From: an uncultured Allobosea sp. | Lineage (GTDB): Bacteria > Pseudomonadota > Alphaproteobacteria > Rhizobiales > Beijerinckiaceae | Direction: 5' to 3' | NCBI RefSeq assembly: GCF_945956895.1 | Contig: NZ_CAMFJF010000001.1 | Coordinates: 1-64,000 of the forward strand | Length of the DNA: 64,000 nucleotides | Part shown: piece after piece, positions 20,867 through 30,938 of the stretch | Layout of the letters: the number at the start of each line of letters is the position of its first letter | How positions within the stretch are numbered: the first letter of the stretch is position 1 | The notes under the pieces: model-generated | Seen by the model: the letters and a program-made list of their open reading frames with translations, nothing else | Database searches by the model: none | Told to the model about the DNA's origin: nothing | Translations under genes and position numbers: made by a program

Positions 20867-22192
20867 GTGACGACCGGTTTCGCCCGCCTACCCGATGCCT
20901 CCGCTTTCCGCCTGACCGACTTGCGCGTGCCTGCCTGCCTGATCGAGGGCGCTGCTATCCAGGTCGATCGCAACGGGCTAGCGCGCGTCGATCTTGCGAT
21001 CGCTGATGGCCGCATCGCGGCGATCGAGCCTGCCGGGACGGCAAGCGCTGGGTCGAGAACTGCTTTGAGCCTCGACGGCGGCATTGCGCTGCCTCGGCTC
21101 GTCGATGCGCATGTCCATCTCGACAAGGGGCATATCTGGCCGCGCAGCCCCAATCCGGACGGCACCTTTCCCGGGGCGCTGAACACGGTCGGCGCCGATC
21201 GCGAGGCGAACTGGTCGGCTGAGGACGTGCGGGCGCGGATGGATTTCTCGCTGCGCGGCGCCTTCGCCCACGGCACGGCGGCGATGCGGACGCATCTCGA
21301 TTCGCTGGGCAAGCAGATCGGCATCTCCTGGCCGGTCTATGCGGAATTGCGGGCGGAATGGGCAGGGCGTATCGCGCTTCAGGCTTCGCCGCTGTTCGGA
21401 GCGGATGCTGCGCTCGATCCCGCGCATATGCAGGCGATCGTCGCTGCCGTGAAGGCGCATGGCGACAGGCTGCTCGGCTGCGTCACCTACATGATCCCCG
21501 AGCTTGACCGGGCGCTCGACATCCTGTTCCGGGCAGCGATCGAGAACGGCTTCGATCTCGACTTCCATGTCGATGAGACCCAAGATCCGGCGGCACGCTC
21601 GCTGGAGCATATTGCGGAGGCGGCCCTGCGCCATCGCTTCACCGGCCGCATCCTCTGCGGGCATTGCTGCTCGCTCGCCCTTCAGGCGCCGGAGGACGAG
21701 GCGCGGATCATCGCCAAGGTTCGCGAGGCCGGCATCGACGTGGTCTCGCTGCCGCTGTGCAACATGTATCTGCAGGATCGCCAACAGAGCCGCACGCCGC
21801 GCTGGCGCGGCGTCACGGCGCTGCACGAGCTGAAGGCGGCCGGCGTGCCGGTGATGATCGCCTCCGACAATACGCGCGACCCGTTCTACGCCTATGGCGA
21901 TCTCGATCTCGTCGAGGTGCTGCGCGAGGGCACCCGCATCCTCCAACTCGATCATTCCGGACCGGACTGGGCCGATGCCGTGGCACGGACCCCTGCCCAG
22001 ACGATGGGCATCGAAGCCGGCGTCATCGCGGTCGGCGCCCCGGCTGATCTCATCCTGACGCGGGCGCGCGACTGGACCGAACTCTTCTCCCGGCCGCAGG
22101 CCGATCGCACCGTGCTGGTTTCCGGCAAGGCGATCAACCGGACGTTGCCGGACTACCGCGAACTCGACCATCTGATGGGCAGAGCATCATGA
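20867..22192 (+). CDS. cytosine deaminase-like amidohydrolase
   Basis: 441 residues; GTG start at 20867 preceded by AGGAGAGG. Metal-dependent amidohydrolase of the CodA/cytosine-deaminase type: HVHLDKG at 82-88, HVDET in the middle, GHCCSL, and the metal/acid motif SDNTRDPFYAYGD near residue 340. The family deaminates cytosine, isoguanine, creatinine or related rings, so the exact substrate is open. Its stop overlaps the next start (ATGA), coupling it to an FAD-dependent oxidase, which suggests a two-step catabolic module rather than simple pyrimidine salvage. No transporter gene is adjacent. Confidence 0.82.
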   Translation: MTTGFARLPDASAFRLTDLRVPACLIEGAAIQVDRNGLARVDLAIADGRIAAIEPAGTASAGSRTALSLDGGIALPRLVDAHVHLDKGHIWPRSPNPDGTFPGALNTVGADREANWSAEDVRARMDFSLRGAFAHGTAAMRTHLDSLGKQIGISWPVYAELRAEWAGRIALQASPLFGADAALDPAHMQAIVAAVKAHGDRLLGCVTYMIPELDRALDILFRAAIENGFDLDFHVDETQDPAARSLEHIAEAALRHRFTGRILCGHCCSLALQAPEDEARIIAKVREAGIDVVSLPLCNMYLQDRQQSRTPRWRGVTALHELKAAGVPVMIASDNTRDPFYAYGDLDLVEVLREGTRILQLDHSGPDWADAVARTPAQTMGIEAGVIAVGAPADLILTRARDWTELFSRPQADRTVLVSGKAINRTLPDYRELDHLMGRAS

Positions 22193-23613
22193 CTGCACGC
22201 TACGACATCGCCACGCTGAAGGCGCGCCTCGGCAGCATTCGCACCGAGGAGAACCCGGCGCTGGTGAAGCAGAAGAGCCGCGACTTCTTCTGGTACTCGC
22301 CGATCCTGAAGCGTCAGCTCGATCATGTCGTGGCCGACATCGTCGTCTCGCCGACGAGCGAGGCCGAGGTCGTGCAAGTGCTGTCGGCTTGCCACGAGCT
22401 GGGCATTCCCGTGACGCCGCGCGGCACCGGCACCGGTAATTACGGGCAGGCGATGCCGCTCTCGGGCGGCGTGCTGCTCGACCTCTCCGGTTTCAACAAG
22501 GTCAAGGAGATCGCCGCCGGCCGCTATGTCGCCGAGCCCGGCGCGATCATGGCGCGGATCGACGACGAGACGCGCAGCGCTTCGCGGCAGGAACTGCGGC
22601 TGCATCCCTCGACCTACCAGACCGCCTCGATCGGTGGCTTCATCGCCGGCGGTTCGGGCGGCGTCGGCTCGATCAAATGGGGCGGCCTGCGCGACTGGGG
22701 CAACATCATCCGGCTCAGGGTCGCGACGATGGAGGCAAGCCCGCGCATCCTCGAGTTCTCCGGTGAGGATCTGCACAAGGTCGCCCATGCCTATGGCACC
22801 AACGGCATCATCACCGAGGTCGAGATGCCGCTCGGCCCGGCCTACAACTGGGTCGATGTCATCGTCGGCTTCGAGGACCTGCGCACCGCGACCGAATTCG
22901 CCAATGCGGTCGGCGAGCAGGACGGGCTCGCGCTGAAGAACCTCAGCGTTGTCGCGGCGCCCGCGCCGCACGACTACTTCCTGCGCCATCGCAAGTTCCT
23001 GCCCCGCGACAGCCATCTCGTCATCGTCATGGCCGCCGATTTCGCGGTGGATGCGCTTTGCGCCTATGCGCGGCGCTTCAAGGGCGCGGAGCTGCTGCTG
23101 CGCACCGACAAACTCGCGCCCGAGGATGCCAAGGGCCTGCCGCCGGCCTATGAGCTCGGCTGGAACCACACGACGCTGCGGGCTTTGCGCGTCGATCCGG
23201 CGATCACCTATCTGCAGGTACTCTATCCCTTCCCGAACCAGGTCGATCTCGTGGACAAGATCCATGCCCGCCTCGGCGACGAGGTGACCTGTCATCTCGA
23301 ATTCGTGCGCTTCGACGGCAAGATCACCTGCTTCGGCCTGCCGCTGGTGCGCTTCACCAGCGAAGAGCGGCTGGAGGAGATCATGGCGATCCACGAAGAG
23401 ATGGGCGCGCCGATCTTCAATCCGCATCGCTACACGCTGGAGGAGGGCGGCATGAAGCAGACCGACGAGACGCAACTCGCCTTCAAGCGCGAGGCCGATC
23501 CGCAGGGCCTGCTCAACCCCGGCAAGATGATCGCCTGGGAGGACCCGAGCTACGATTATCGCTCGGGCAAGACCTTCCTGTTCCGCAGCCTTGCCGAAGC
23601 CGGGGTCGGCTAA
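22189..23613 (+). CDS. FAD-binding oxidoreductase (GlcD/VAO-type)
   Basis: 474 residues. The PCMH-type FAD domain covers about 45-220: the phosphate-binding PRGTGTGNYGQ, GGVLLDLSG, and STYQTASIGGFIAGGSGGVG are clear. The C-terminal cap ends in FNPHRYTLEEGG and LLNPGKMIAWEDP, the usual end of GlcD-like enzymes. No iron-sulfur partner gene is nearby. Translationally coupled to the amidohydrolase by a 4-base overlap, so it probably oxidises the same compound or its deaminated product. Substrate unknown. Confidence 0.82.
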   Translation: MTARYDIATLKARLGSIRTEENPALVKQKSRDFFWYSPILKRQLDHVVADIVVSPTSEAEVVQVLSACHELGIPVTPRGTGTGNYGQAMPLSGGVLLDLSGFNKVKEIAAGRYVAEPGAIMARIDDETRSASRQELRLHPSTYQTASIGGFIAGGSGGVGSIKWGGLRDWGNIIRLRVATMEASPRILEFSGEDLHKVAHAYGTNGIITEVEMPLGPAYNWVDVIVGFEDLRTATEFANAVGEQDGLALKNLSVVAAPAPHDYFLRHRKFLPRDSHLVIVMAADFAVDALCAYARRFKGAELLLRTDKLAPEDAKGLPPAYELGWNHTTLRALRVDPAITYLQVLYPFPNQVDLVDKIHARLGDEVTCHLEFVRFDGKITCFGLPLVRFTSEERLEEIMAIHEEMGAPIFNPHRYTLEEGGMKQTDETQLAFKREADPQGLLNPGKMIAWEDPSYDYRSGKTFLFRSLAEAGVG

Positions 23614-23643
23614 GGACCTTACTGGCTTCGCAGGGAAATACGG

Positions 23644-23739
23644 CGTCATCCCGGGCTTGCCCCGGGATCCATCGAAGGGCGCCGGCGCTCTACGATGGAT
23701 CCCGGATCGACGCCGCTTCGCGGCTTGTCCGGGATGACG
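23644..23739. repeat. palindromic repeat PR5 (CCCGGG arms)
   Basis: CGTCATCCCGGGC ... TGTCCGGGATGACG with inner arms GGGATCCATCG and CGATGGATCCC (one arm slightly offset). Between two co-oriented genes. Confidence 0.85.
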
Positions 23740-23782
23740 TCGTGGTTCCTTCGGAACGCAATCCGCTCTTGGAGACACCGCC

Positions 23783-24364
23783 ATGCGCGTCCTCGTCCTC
23801 TATGCCCATCCTGTGCCGGAGAGCTTCGGCGCCGCCATCCATGAGACGGTCGTCGCCAGCCTGAGGGCGGCGGGGCACGAGGTCGACGATTGCGATCTCT
23901 ATGCGGAGGGGTTCGACCCGGTGCTGAGCCGGGAGGAGCGGCGCGGCTATCACGACACGGACAGCAACACGCTGCCTGTTGCCGGCTATGTCGAGCGGGT
24001 GAAGCGGGCCGAGGCGCTGGTGCTGTGTTTCCCGGTCTGGAATTTCGGCTATCCTGCGATTCTGAAGGGATTTCTCGACCGCGTCTTCCTGCCTGGCGTC
24101 TCGTTCAAGATGGTCGATGGCAAGGCACAGCCAGCTTTGCATAACATCCGCCGGCTCGTCGCGGTGACGAGCTATGGCGGCTCGCGCTGGCGCGCCTTCC
24201 TGATGGGCGACCCGCCGCGCAAGGCGGTCTGCCGGGCGCTGCGCGCCGTCTGCCACCCGCTGGCGCGTACGACCTATCTCGCCCATCATGAGATGAATCT
24301 CTCGACACCGACCAGCCGGGCGGCTTTCCTGAAGAAAGTTGCGGCGAAACTCGCGCTCTCTTAG
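23783..24364 (+). CDS. NAD(P)H dehydrogenase (quinone), flavodoxin-fold
   Basis: 193 residues of the flavodoxin-like NQO/MdaB group. N-terminus MRVLVLYAHPVPESFG binds the FMN/FAD phosphate; FPVWNFGYPAILKGFLDRVF is the typical segment of the family. It would reduce quinones or similar compounds with NAD(P)H in the cytoplasm. Only 103 bases separate it from a MarR gene, a common pairing for redox stress genes, but the promoter in that gap belongs to MarR. Confidence 0.82.
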   Translation: MRVLVLYAHPVPESFGAAIHETVVASLRAAGHEVDDCDLYAEGFDPVLSREERRGYHDTDSNTLPVAGYVERVKRAEALVLCFPVWNFGYPAILKGFLDRVFLPGVSFKMVDGKAQPALHNIRRLVAVTSYGGSRWRAFLMGDPPRKAVCRALRAVCHPLARTTYLAHHEMNLSTPTSRAAFLKKVAAKLALS

Positions 24365-24366
24365 CT

Positions 24367-24411
24367 CTGACATTCGATTGTCATCCGTCTGTCATGTTCG
24401 CGCGCGAATAC
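24367..24411 (+). promoter_or_regulatory. extended Pho box and promoter of the MarR gene
   Basis: Three 7-base direct repeats at an exact 11-base period: CTGACAT (24367), TTGTCAT (24378), CTGTCAT (24389), separated by 4-base spacers. The last two form TTGTCATCCGTCTGTCAT, which differs from the Pho-box core CTGTCAT-N4-CTGTCAT at one base. A possible -10 element GAATAC begins 11 bases after the box (24406). PhoB is encoded in this window. Binding is inferred. Confidence 0.65.
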
Positions 24412-24467
24412 GCAGCCGGCGAAGCGTCTGCTTACCCGTCCAAGGATCGGCCCGAAGGATCGACCCC

Positions 24468-24944
24468 ATGACCAAGGCAATCGAGAAGAGTGTCGGCCGT
24501 GCCCTGCTCGTCACCGCGCGGCTGCATCGCTCGCGGATGGGCGAGAGGCTGAACGGGCTGGGTTTGTTTCCCGGGCAGGAGCAGGCGCTGAAGGCCCTGC
24601 AGCCGGCTGCGATGACGATGGGCGAGCTCGCGGCACTGCTGCGCGTCAAGCCGCCGACCGTGTCGAAGACGATCGGGCGGCTTTCGCTGCAAGGGCTTGT
24701 GACGCGCGAGGGCGGCAATCGCGACGGCCGTTTGGTACAGGTCGCGCTGACCGAAGCCGGTCAGAACACGGCGGCCGAGCTCGACGCAGTCTGGAACGAG
24801 GTTGAGGAAGAGCTCCTTGACAAGCTCGACGGCAAGGAGCGCAAGCAATTGCGCAAGCTCCTGCGTAAGGCGGCCAAGGGTCTTTCCAAGGCCGGTGCCG
24901 ACCATGACGATCCCGAGCTCGACGAGGCCGATAGCGACGCCTGA
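24468..24944 (+). CDS. MarR-family transcriptional regulator
   Basis: 158 residues, start ATG 24468. Winged helix at about 35-110: MTMGELAALLRVKPPTVSKTIGRL is the recognition region (described by its MGELAALL and PPTVSKTI parts), followed by the wing GNRDGRLVQVALT. The C-terminus is lysine-rich, then strongly acidic (DHDDPELDEADSDA), which is unusual for MarR proteins. A three-repeat Pho box lies upstream. It may control the quinone reductase or the downstream transporter; neither is shown. Confidence 0.85.
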   Translation: MTKAIEKSVGRALLVTARLHRSRMGERLNGLGLFPGQEQALKALQPAAMTMGELAALLRVKPPTVSKTIGRLSLQGLVTREGGNRDGRLVQVALTEAGQNTAAELDAVWNEVEEELLDKLDGKERKQLRKLLRKAAKGLSKAGADHDDPELDEADSDA

Positions 24945-25038
24945 TTTCTGCATGGAGTGCATGCTCCGGTGTAGTGGCAACGCGAGCTAAATCGGTTCAA
25001 TCTGCTCTCGTCATTCCTCCAGAGCATGGCGAGACTCC

Positions 25039-25962
25039 GTGTCCTCCCCTTCAGTGGCGCCTTCCGAGACGGGCCGCGCGCGCATGGCTGCGATCGGCCT
25101 GATGTGCGCGGCCGTCCTGCTGTTCTCGATGCTGGATACCAGCGCGAAATGGCTAGGCCAGTCGATGAACCCGCTGCAAGTGGTGTTCGCGCGCTATGCC
25201 GGCAGCATGATCATGGTGTTTGCCCTGATCAACCCCTGGACGCATCCCGGCGTGCTGCGCACCAAGCGGCCCTGGCTGCAGTGGGGCCGATCGCTGCTCC
25301 TGCTCGGCTCGACGGCGCTGAACTTCATCGCGCTGCGCTATCTTCAGCTGGCCGAGACGATCTCGATCATGTTCGCGACACCGTTGCTGGTGGCATTGGC
25401 CTCCGGACCGTTGCTCGGGGAATGGCCCGGGCCTCGGCGGTTGGCCGCGATCGGCGTCGGCTTCATCGGCGTGCTGGTGGTGACGCGACCGGGGATTGGC
25501 GGCATGCATCCGGCGGCGCTGCTCAGCGTCATGGGCTGCCTGTGCTACGCCTTCTATTCCCTGTCGACCCGCATGCTCTCCGGCCATGATTCATCGGAAA
25601 CGACGATGATCTATTCCGGCGCGGCGGGGACATTGGCGACCATTCCGCTCCTGCCCTGGATCTGGGAAACGCCGCAGACGCTGTTGCCCTGGTTCCTGAT
25701 GATCGCCGTCGGCGCGCTCGGCGGCTTCGGTCACTGGCTCCTGATCCTGGCGCATCGGTTGGCGCCGGCTACCGTGCTGGCGCCTTTCATCTATTCGCAG
25801 ATCGTCTGGATGCTGCTGCTCGGCTGGCTGGTCTTCGACCAGTTGCCGGACCTCTGGACCTTCGTCGGTGCCGGCATCGTGATCGCGTCGGGTCTCTACC
25901 TGCTCTATCGGGAGCGGGTGCGGCGTGTGCCGCAGGAAGCGGCTTCGGCACGACTGGACTGA
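25039..25962 (+). CDS. DMT-superfamily (EamA) transporter
   Basis: 307 residues with about ten hydrophobic helices arranged as two EamA repeats (about 15-145 and 160-295); inner-membrane exporter or importer of metabolites. GTG start at 25039. Characteristic phrases are LDTSAKWLGQSMNPLQVVFARY and, in repeat two, LAPATVLAPFIYSQIVWMLLLG described here by position only (about 240-262). Substrate unknown. The stop codon lies within the first bases of a long imperfect inverted repeat. Confidence 0.82.
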   Translation: MSSPSVAPSETGRARMAAIGLMCAAVLLFSMLDTSAKWLGQSMNPLQVVFARYAGSMIMVFALINPWTHPGVLRTKRPWLQWGRSLLLLGSTALNFIALRYLQLAETISIMFATPLLVALASGPLLGEWPGPRRLAAIGVGFIGVLVVTRPGIGGMHPAALLSVMGCLCYAFYSLSTRMLSGHDSSETTMIYSGAAGTLATIPLLPWIWETPQTLLPWFLMIAVGALGGFGHWLLILAHRLAPATVLAPFIYSQIVWMLLLGWLVFDQLPDLWTFVGAGIVIASGLYLLYRERVRRVPQEAASARLD

Positions 25963-26104
25963 GAGACCACTCGGCAACTCTACTGCGGCGGTCGACTGAC
26001 GGCGTTTTCTGCGCTTCCGGTGCTCACGTACTGTAGTACGCTCCGCTCCGGTTCTCGAAAGCACCGCCATTCGACTCCCCGCAGCGACTTGCCAAGCAGT
26101 CTCT
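25962..26104. repeat. long imperfect inverted repeat with palindromic centre
   Basis: About 70-base arms fold around the perfect palindrome CGTACTGTAGTACG (26027-26040). Outer blocks also pair: AGAGAC/GTCTCT, GGCAA/TTGCC, TGCGG/CCGCA, and CCGGTGCTCACGTAC against GTACGCTCCGCTCCGG with mismatches. The left arm touches the DMT stop codon. It is different in sequence from the CGTCAT family. It could be a transcript-end structure or a mobile hairpin element. Confidence 0.7.
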
Positions 26105-26173
26105 GCGGCGCGCTATTTGCTTTTTCCGGACTGATTTTCTTGGCAATGCCCCCGAATGACGGCTTGAACGCCG

Positions 26174-28132
26174 TCAGACCGTGACCTGCGTGCCGACCTC
26201 GACGACGCGGCCGGTCGGGATCTGGAAGAAGTCCGTCGCGTCGGTCGCGCTCTTGGTCAGGCCGATGAAGAGATTGTCCTGCCAGATCGGCATGCCCGAT
26301 TGCGGCGAGGCCTTGATCGAGCGGCGCGACAGGAAGAACGAGGTCGACATGATGTCGAACTTGAAGCCCTGCTTGCGCAGCATGGCCAGGCCCTTCGGTA
26401 CGTTCGGGCTTTCCATATAGCCATAGACCATGTCGACCCGCCAGAAATCGTCGGTGATGCGGGCGAGGCGCACGCGTTCCTCGTCGACGACGCGGGGTGT
26501 GTCGGCCGAGCGCACGGTCAGGACGACGTTACGCTCGTGCAGCACCTTGTTGTGCTTGAGGTTGTGCAGCAACGAGGCCGGCGCGGTCTCCGGGTCGCTG
26601 GTCAGGAAGACGGCCATGCCCTTCACGCGCGCGGGCGGGCTCTTCGAGAGCATGGTGACGAGTTCGAGCAGCGGCACATCGGTCTTGCGGGTCTTGTCGA
26701 ACAGGATCTTGGTGCCGCGCATCCAGGTCCACATCACCAGCGTCAGGCCCATGGCGAGCAGCACCGGCACATAACCGCCATGGAGCAGCTTCAGCATGTT
26801 GGCCGAGAAGAAGGAAACGTCGACGAGCAGGAAGGGCAGGATGAGCGCGCCGGTCGCCAGCGGGCTCCAGCCCCAGTGGCGGCGGATGACGATGGCCGCG
26901 AGCATCGACGAGACCACCATCGTACCGAAGACCGAGATGCCATAGGCATGCGACAGGCTCGACGACGTCCGGAACGACCAGACCAGGATCAGCACCACGA
27001 CGAGCAGCAGCAGGTTGACGCGCGGCACGTAGATCTGGCCGGAGGTCTGCTCGGAGGTGTGGCGGATCTCCATGCGCGGCAGCAGGCCGAGCTGGATCGC
27101 CTGCCGGGTCAGCGAGAAGGCGCCGGTGATGACCGACTGGCTGGCGATGATCGTCGCGACCGTCGCCATGATCACGAAGGGCAGCAGCAGGCCCTGCGGC
27201 GCGAGGCGGTAGAACGGATTGTCAATCGCGGTCGGGTCGGAGAGGATCAGCGCGCCCTGGCCGAGATAGTTGAGCCACAAGGCCGGGAAGACGACATAGA
27301 GCCAGGCGCCGCGGATCGGGCCGCGGCCGAAATGGCCCATGTCGCCATAGAGCGCCTCGGCGCCCGTCACCGCCAGGCAGACCGAGCCGAGCACGGCGAG
27401 CGACACGCCGGCATGATCGCGGAAGAAGAGCAGCGCGTACCAGGGGTTGATCGAGCGGAAGACGCTGAGATCGTCAGCGATATGATAGATGCCGAGCCCC
27501 GCGAGCGTGAGGAACCAGACCAGCATGATCGGCCCGAACAGGGTCGCGACGCGGTGGGTGCCGTGGCTCTGCATGACGAACAGGCCGATCAGAATCACCG
27601 AGGCGATCCAGAGGATGTAGTCGTCGAGCGCCGGCGTGATCAGCTTCACGCCCTCGATCGCCGAGAGGACCGAGATTGCCGGGGTGATCACGGTGTCGCC
27701 GTAGAACAGGCCGGCGCCGATCATGCCGAGCAGCAGGACGACATGGCTGCGGGCGCGGCCGAGGCTGCGCTGGGCCAGCGCGACGAGGGTGAGGATGCCA
27801 CCTTCGCCGTTATTGTCGGCGCGCATCAGCAGCACGACATATTTCAGGGTCACGACGATGACGAGCGACCAGAGGATCAGCGAGAGCACGCCGATGACCA
27901 CGCTCGGGGGAACCGCAGCATTTTCGGCACCGCCGGTCGCGGCGAGAATCGTTTCGCGCAGCGCGTAGAGCGGGCTCGTGCCGATATCGCCGTAGACGAC
28001 GCCGAGTGCACCCAGCGCCAGCGCGGCGAAGCCATGCTTGCCGTGGCCGCCATTCTGGTCATGGCTGGCGTCAAGCCCGAAGCGTGAATCCTCCGGCCGA
28101 ACGGTCGCAGGATTCGGGTTCTCATGCCCCAT
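26174..28132 (-). CDS. kup: Kup-family potassium uptake protein
   Basis: 652 residues. Start ATG 28132 is chosen because CGGAG lies 8 bases before it; a GTG five codons upstream is possible. A hydrophilic N-terminal tail of about 35 residues is followed by a K_trans domain with about 12 membrane helices, with the Kup signature [20 protein letters not shown], then a cytoplasmic C-terminal domain ending [20 protein letters not shown]. Imports K+ (probably with H+) across the inner membrane. Minus-strand neighbour of ispG and zur, with a gap of 78 bases to ispG. Confidence 0.95.
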   Translation of the reverse strand: MGHENPNPATVRPEDSRFGLDASHDQNGGHGKHGFAALALGALGVVYGDIGTSPLYALRETILAATGGAENAAVPPSVVIGVLSLILWSLVIVVTLKYVVLLMRADNNGEGGILTLVALAQRSLGRARSHVVLLLGMIGAGLFYGDTVITPAISVLSAIEGVKLITPALDDYILWIASVILIGLFVMQSHGTHRVATLFGPIMLVWFLTLAGLGIYHIADDLSVFRSINPWYALLFFRDHAGVSLAVLGSVCLAVTGAEALYGDMGHFGRGPIRGAWLYVVFPALWLNYLGQGALILSDPTAIDNPFYRLAPQGLLLPFVIMATVATIIASQSVITGAFSLTRQAIQLGLLPRMEIRHTSEQTSGQIYVPRVNLLLLVVVLILVWSFRTSSSLSHAYGISVFGTMVVSSMLAAIVIRRHWGWSPLATGALILPFLLVDVSFFSANMLKLLHGGYVPVLLAMGLTLVMWTWMRGTKILFDKTRKTDVPLLELVTMLSKSPPARVKGMAVFLTSDPETAPASLLHNLKHNKVLHERNVVLTVRSADTPRVVDEERVRLARITDDFWRVDMVYGYMESPNVPKGLAMLRKQGFKFDIMSTSFFLSRRSIKASPQSGMPIWQDNLFIGLTKSATDATDFFQIPTGRVVEVGTQVTV

Positions 28133-28210
28133 CAGGGATCTCCGCACATGCTGCGGCGCAGCGAAAGGCCGGGGCCTCTAACACGTTGCGGGCGGCACGC
28201 AAAGGCGGGA

Positions 28211-29485
<1,275 letters not shown>

Positions 29486-29497
29486 GCGGGCTCTCTA

Positions 29498-30040
29498 TCA
29501 TGATCCGGCATTCCGGCAATGCTCGCAGAGCCCGACGATCTCGACCATCTGGTGCGAGGGAGAGAATTGCCGGTTTTCCGCGATCGCCGCCACCGCTTTC
29601 TTCATGGCGGGCGAGGAATCCTCGTCGACCCCGCCGCAGGCCTCGCAGATCAGGAAGGCGACGACCTCGTTCGCGCCATGGCCGTGCAGGCAGGCGATAT
29701 AGGCGTTCTTCGACGAGAGGCGGTGGACGAAGCCCTGCTCGACCAGAAAATCGAGGGCGCGATAGATCGAGATCGGCGCGAGCCGCCGGCCGCCGGCCGG
29801 CGAGATGCGGTCGGCCAGATCATAGGCGCCGACGGGGCGATGGTCGGCATGGAGGGCTTCCAGCGCCTGCCGCCGGATCGGCGTCAGGCGCAGACCCCGT
29901 TCGCGGCAGATGCGCTCGGCGCGCGCGAGGGCATCCGCCGCGTGGCGGCGGTGATCCTCGGCATGGCGGCAGGCCTGCCCGTCATGTGTGTGGTGCACAT
30001 GGTCGTCATGCATATGCGCGTCTGACTGCATTTTCGTCAT
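29498..30040 (-). CDS. zur: Fur-family regulator, Zur-like, with histidine-rich N-terminus
   Basis: 180 residues, taking ATG 30040 as start (the frame is open to a TTG at 30067; no good ribosome site decides). Fur fold: winged helix at about 40-100 with RGLRLTPIRRQALEAL and PISIYRALDFLVEQGFVHR, then the dimer domain with CEACGG and a final CEHC, the structural zinc cysteines. Residues 6-35 contain at least nine histidines (HMHDDHVHHTHDG). The lack of typical Fur features and the style point to Zur (zinc). It would repress zinc-uptake genes, none of which are in the window. Confidence 0.8.
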   Translation of the reverse strand: MTKMQSDAHMHDDHVHHTHDGQACRHAEDHRRHAADALARAERICRERGLRLTPIRRQALEALHADHRPVGAYDLADRISPAGGRRLAPISIYRALDFLVEQGFVHRLSSKNAYIACLHGHGANEVVAFLICEACGGVDEDSSPAMKKAVAAIAENRQFSPSHQMVEIVGLCEHCRNAGS

Positions 30041-30152
30041 GTTGCGTTGCGAAGGGTCATCGGGCAACGTGCGGCGATATCCGGCCGTTCCATTGCCCTG
30101 TCTGGCCCGAACCTAAGCATTTTCTTCCCGATTGTCAGGAGCCTTGACGCTC

Positions 30153-30938
30153 ATGTTCCTCAAAGACCGTACCGCTGCGATCACCGGCTCGACCTCCGGC
30201 ATCGGACTGGCCTATGCTCGCGCGCTTGCCGCCGAGGGCGCCAACCTCGTCATCAACGGCATCATGGCGCCGGCTGATGCCGAGAAGCTGCGCACCGATC
30301 TGGAGGCGGAATTTGGTATCAAGGTGGTGTTTTCGCCCGCCGACATGACCAAGCCCGCCGAGATCGCCGGCTTCATCGCCGAGGGCGAGAAGGTCTTCGG
30401 CGCCATCGACATCCTGGTCAACAATGCCGGCATCCAGTTCGTCTCGCCGATCGACGAGTTCCCGATCGAGAAATGGGACCAGATCATCGCGATCAACCTG
30501 TCCTCGGCCTTCCATACGATCCGCGCCGTTCTGCCGAAAATGAAGGAGAAGGGCTGGGGCCGCATCATCAACACCGCCTCGGCGCATGCCTTCGTCGCCT
30601 CGCCCTTCAAGTCGGCCTATGTCGCGGCCAAGCATGGCGTTGCCGGCCTGACCAAGACTGTGGCGCTGGAAGTCGCGACCAAGGGCATCACGGTCAATGC
30701 GATCGCGCCGGGCTACGTCTGGACGCCGCTGGTCGAGAAGCAGATCCCGGACACGATGAAGGCGCGCGGGCTCACCAAGGAGCAGGTGATCAACGACGTG
30801 CTGCTCGATGCCCAGCCGACCAAGCAGTTCGTCACGGTCGAGCAGGTCGCGGCGCTGGCGGTGTTCCTGTGCACGGACTCGGCCAAGTCGATCACCGGGA
30901 CGACGCTGCCGATGGATGGCGGCTGGACCGCTGCGTGA
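30153..30938 (+). CDS. bdhA: 3-hydroxybutyrate dehydrogenase
   Basis: 261 residues, ATG 30153. SDR enzyme oxidising (R)-3-hydroxybutyrate to acetoacetate with NAD, used when polyhydroxybutyrate is mobilised. Motifs: TGSTSGIGLAYARALA, LVNNAGIQFVSPIDEFP, a serine in NTASAHAFVASP, YVAAKHG, and the BdhA-typical APGYVWTPLVEKQIP. Length is standard (about 260). Its stop overlaps the start of a patatin-like lipase gene by four bases, so the two are translationally coupled. Confidence 0.92.
   Translation: MFLKDRTAAITGSTSGIGLAYARALAAEGANLVINGIMAPADAEKLRTDLEAEFGIKVVFSPADMTKPAEIAGFIAEGEKVFGAIDILVNNAGIQFVSPIDEFPIEKWDQIIAINLSSAFHTIRAVLPKMKEKGWGRIINTASAHAFVASPFKSAYVAAKHGVAGLTKTVALEVATKGITVNAIAPGYVWTPLVEKQIPDTMKARGLTKEQVINDVLLDAQPTKQFVTVEQVAALAVFLCTDSAKSITGTTLPMDGGWTAA

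Noticed and set aside
26300-28087. 595-codon open frame on the plus strand across kup
   Set aside because: Antisense to a complete kup gene; low-complexity R, D, E, H, Q composition, no family resemblance.
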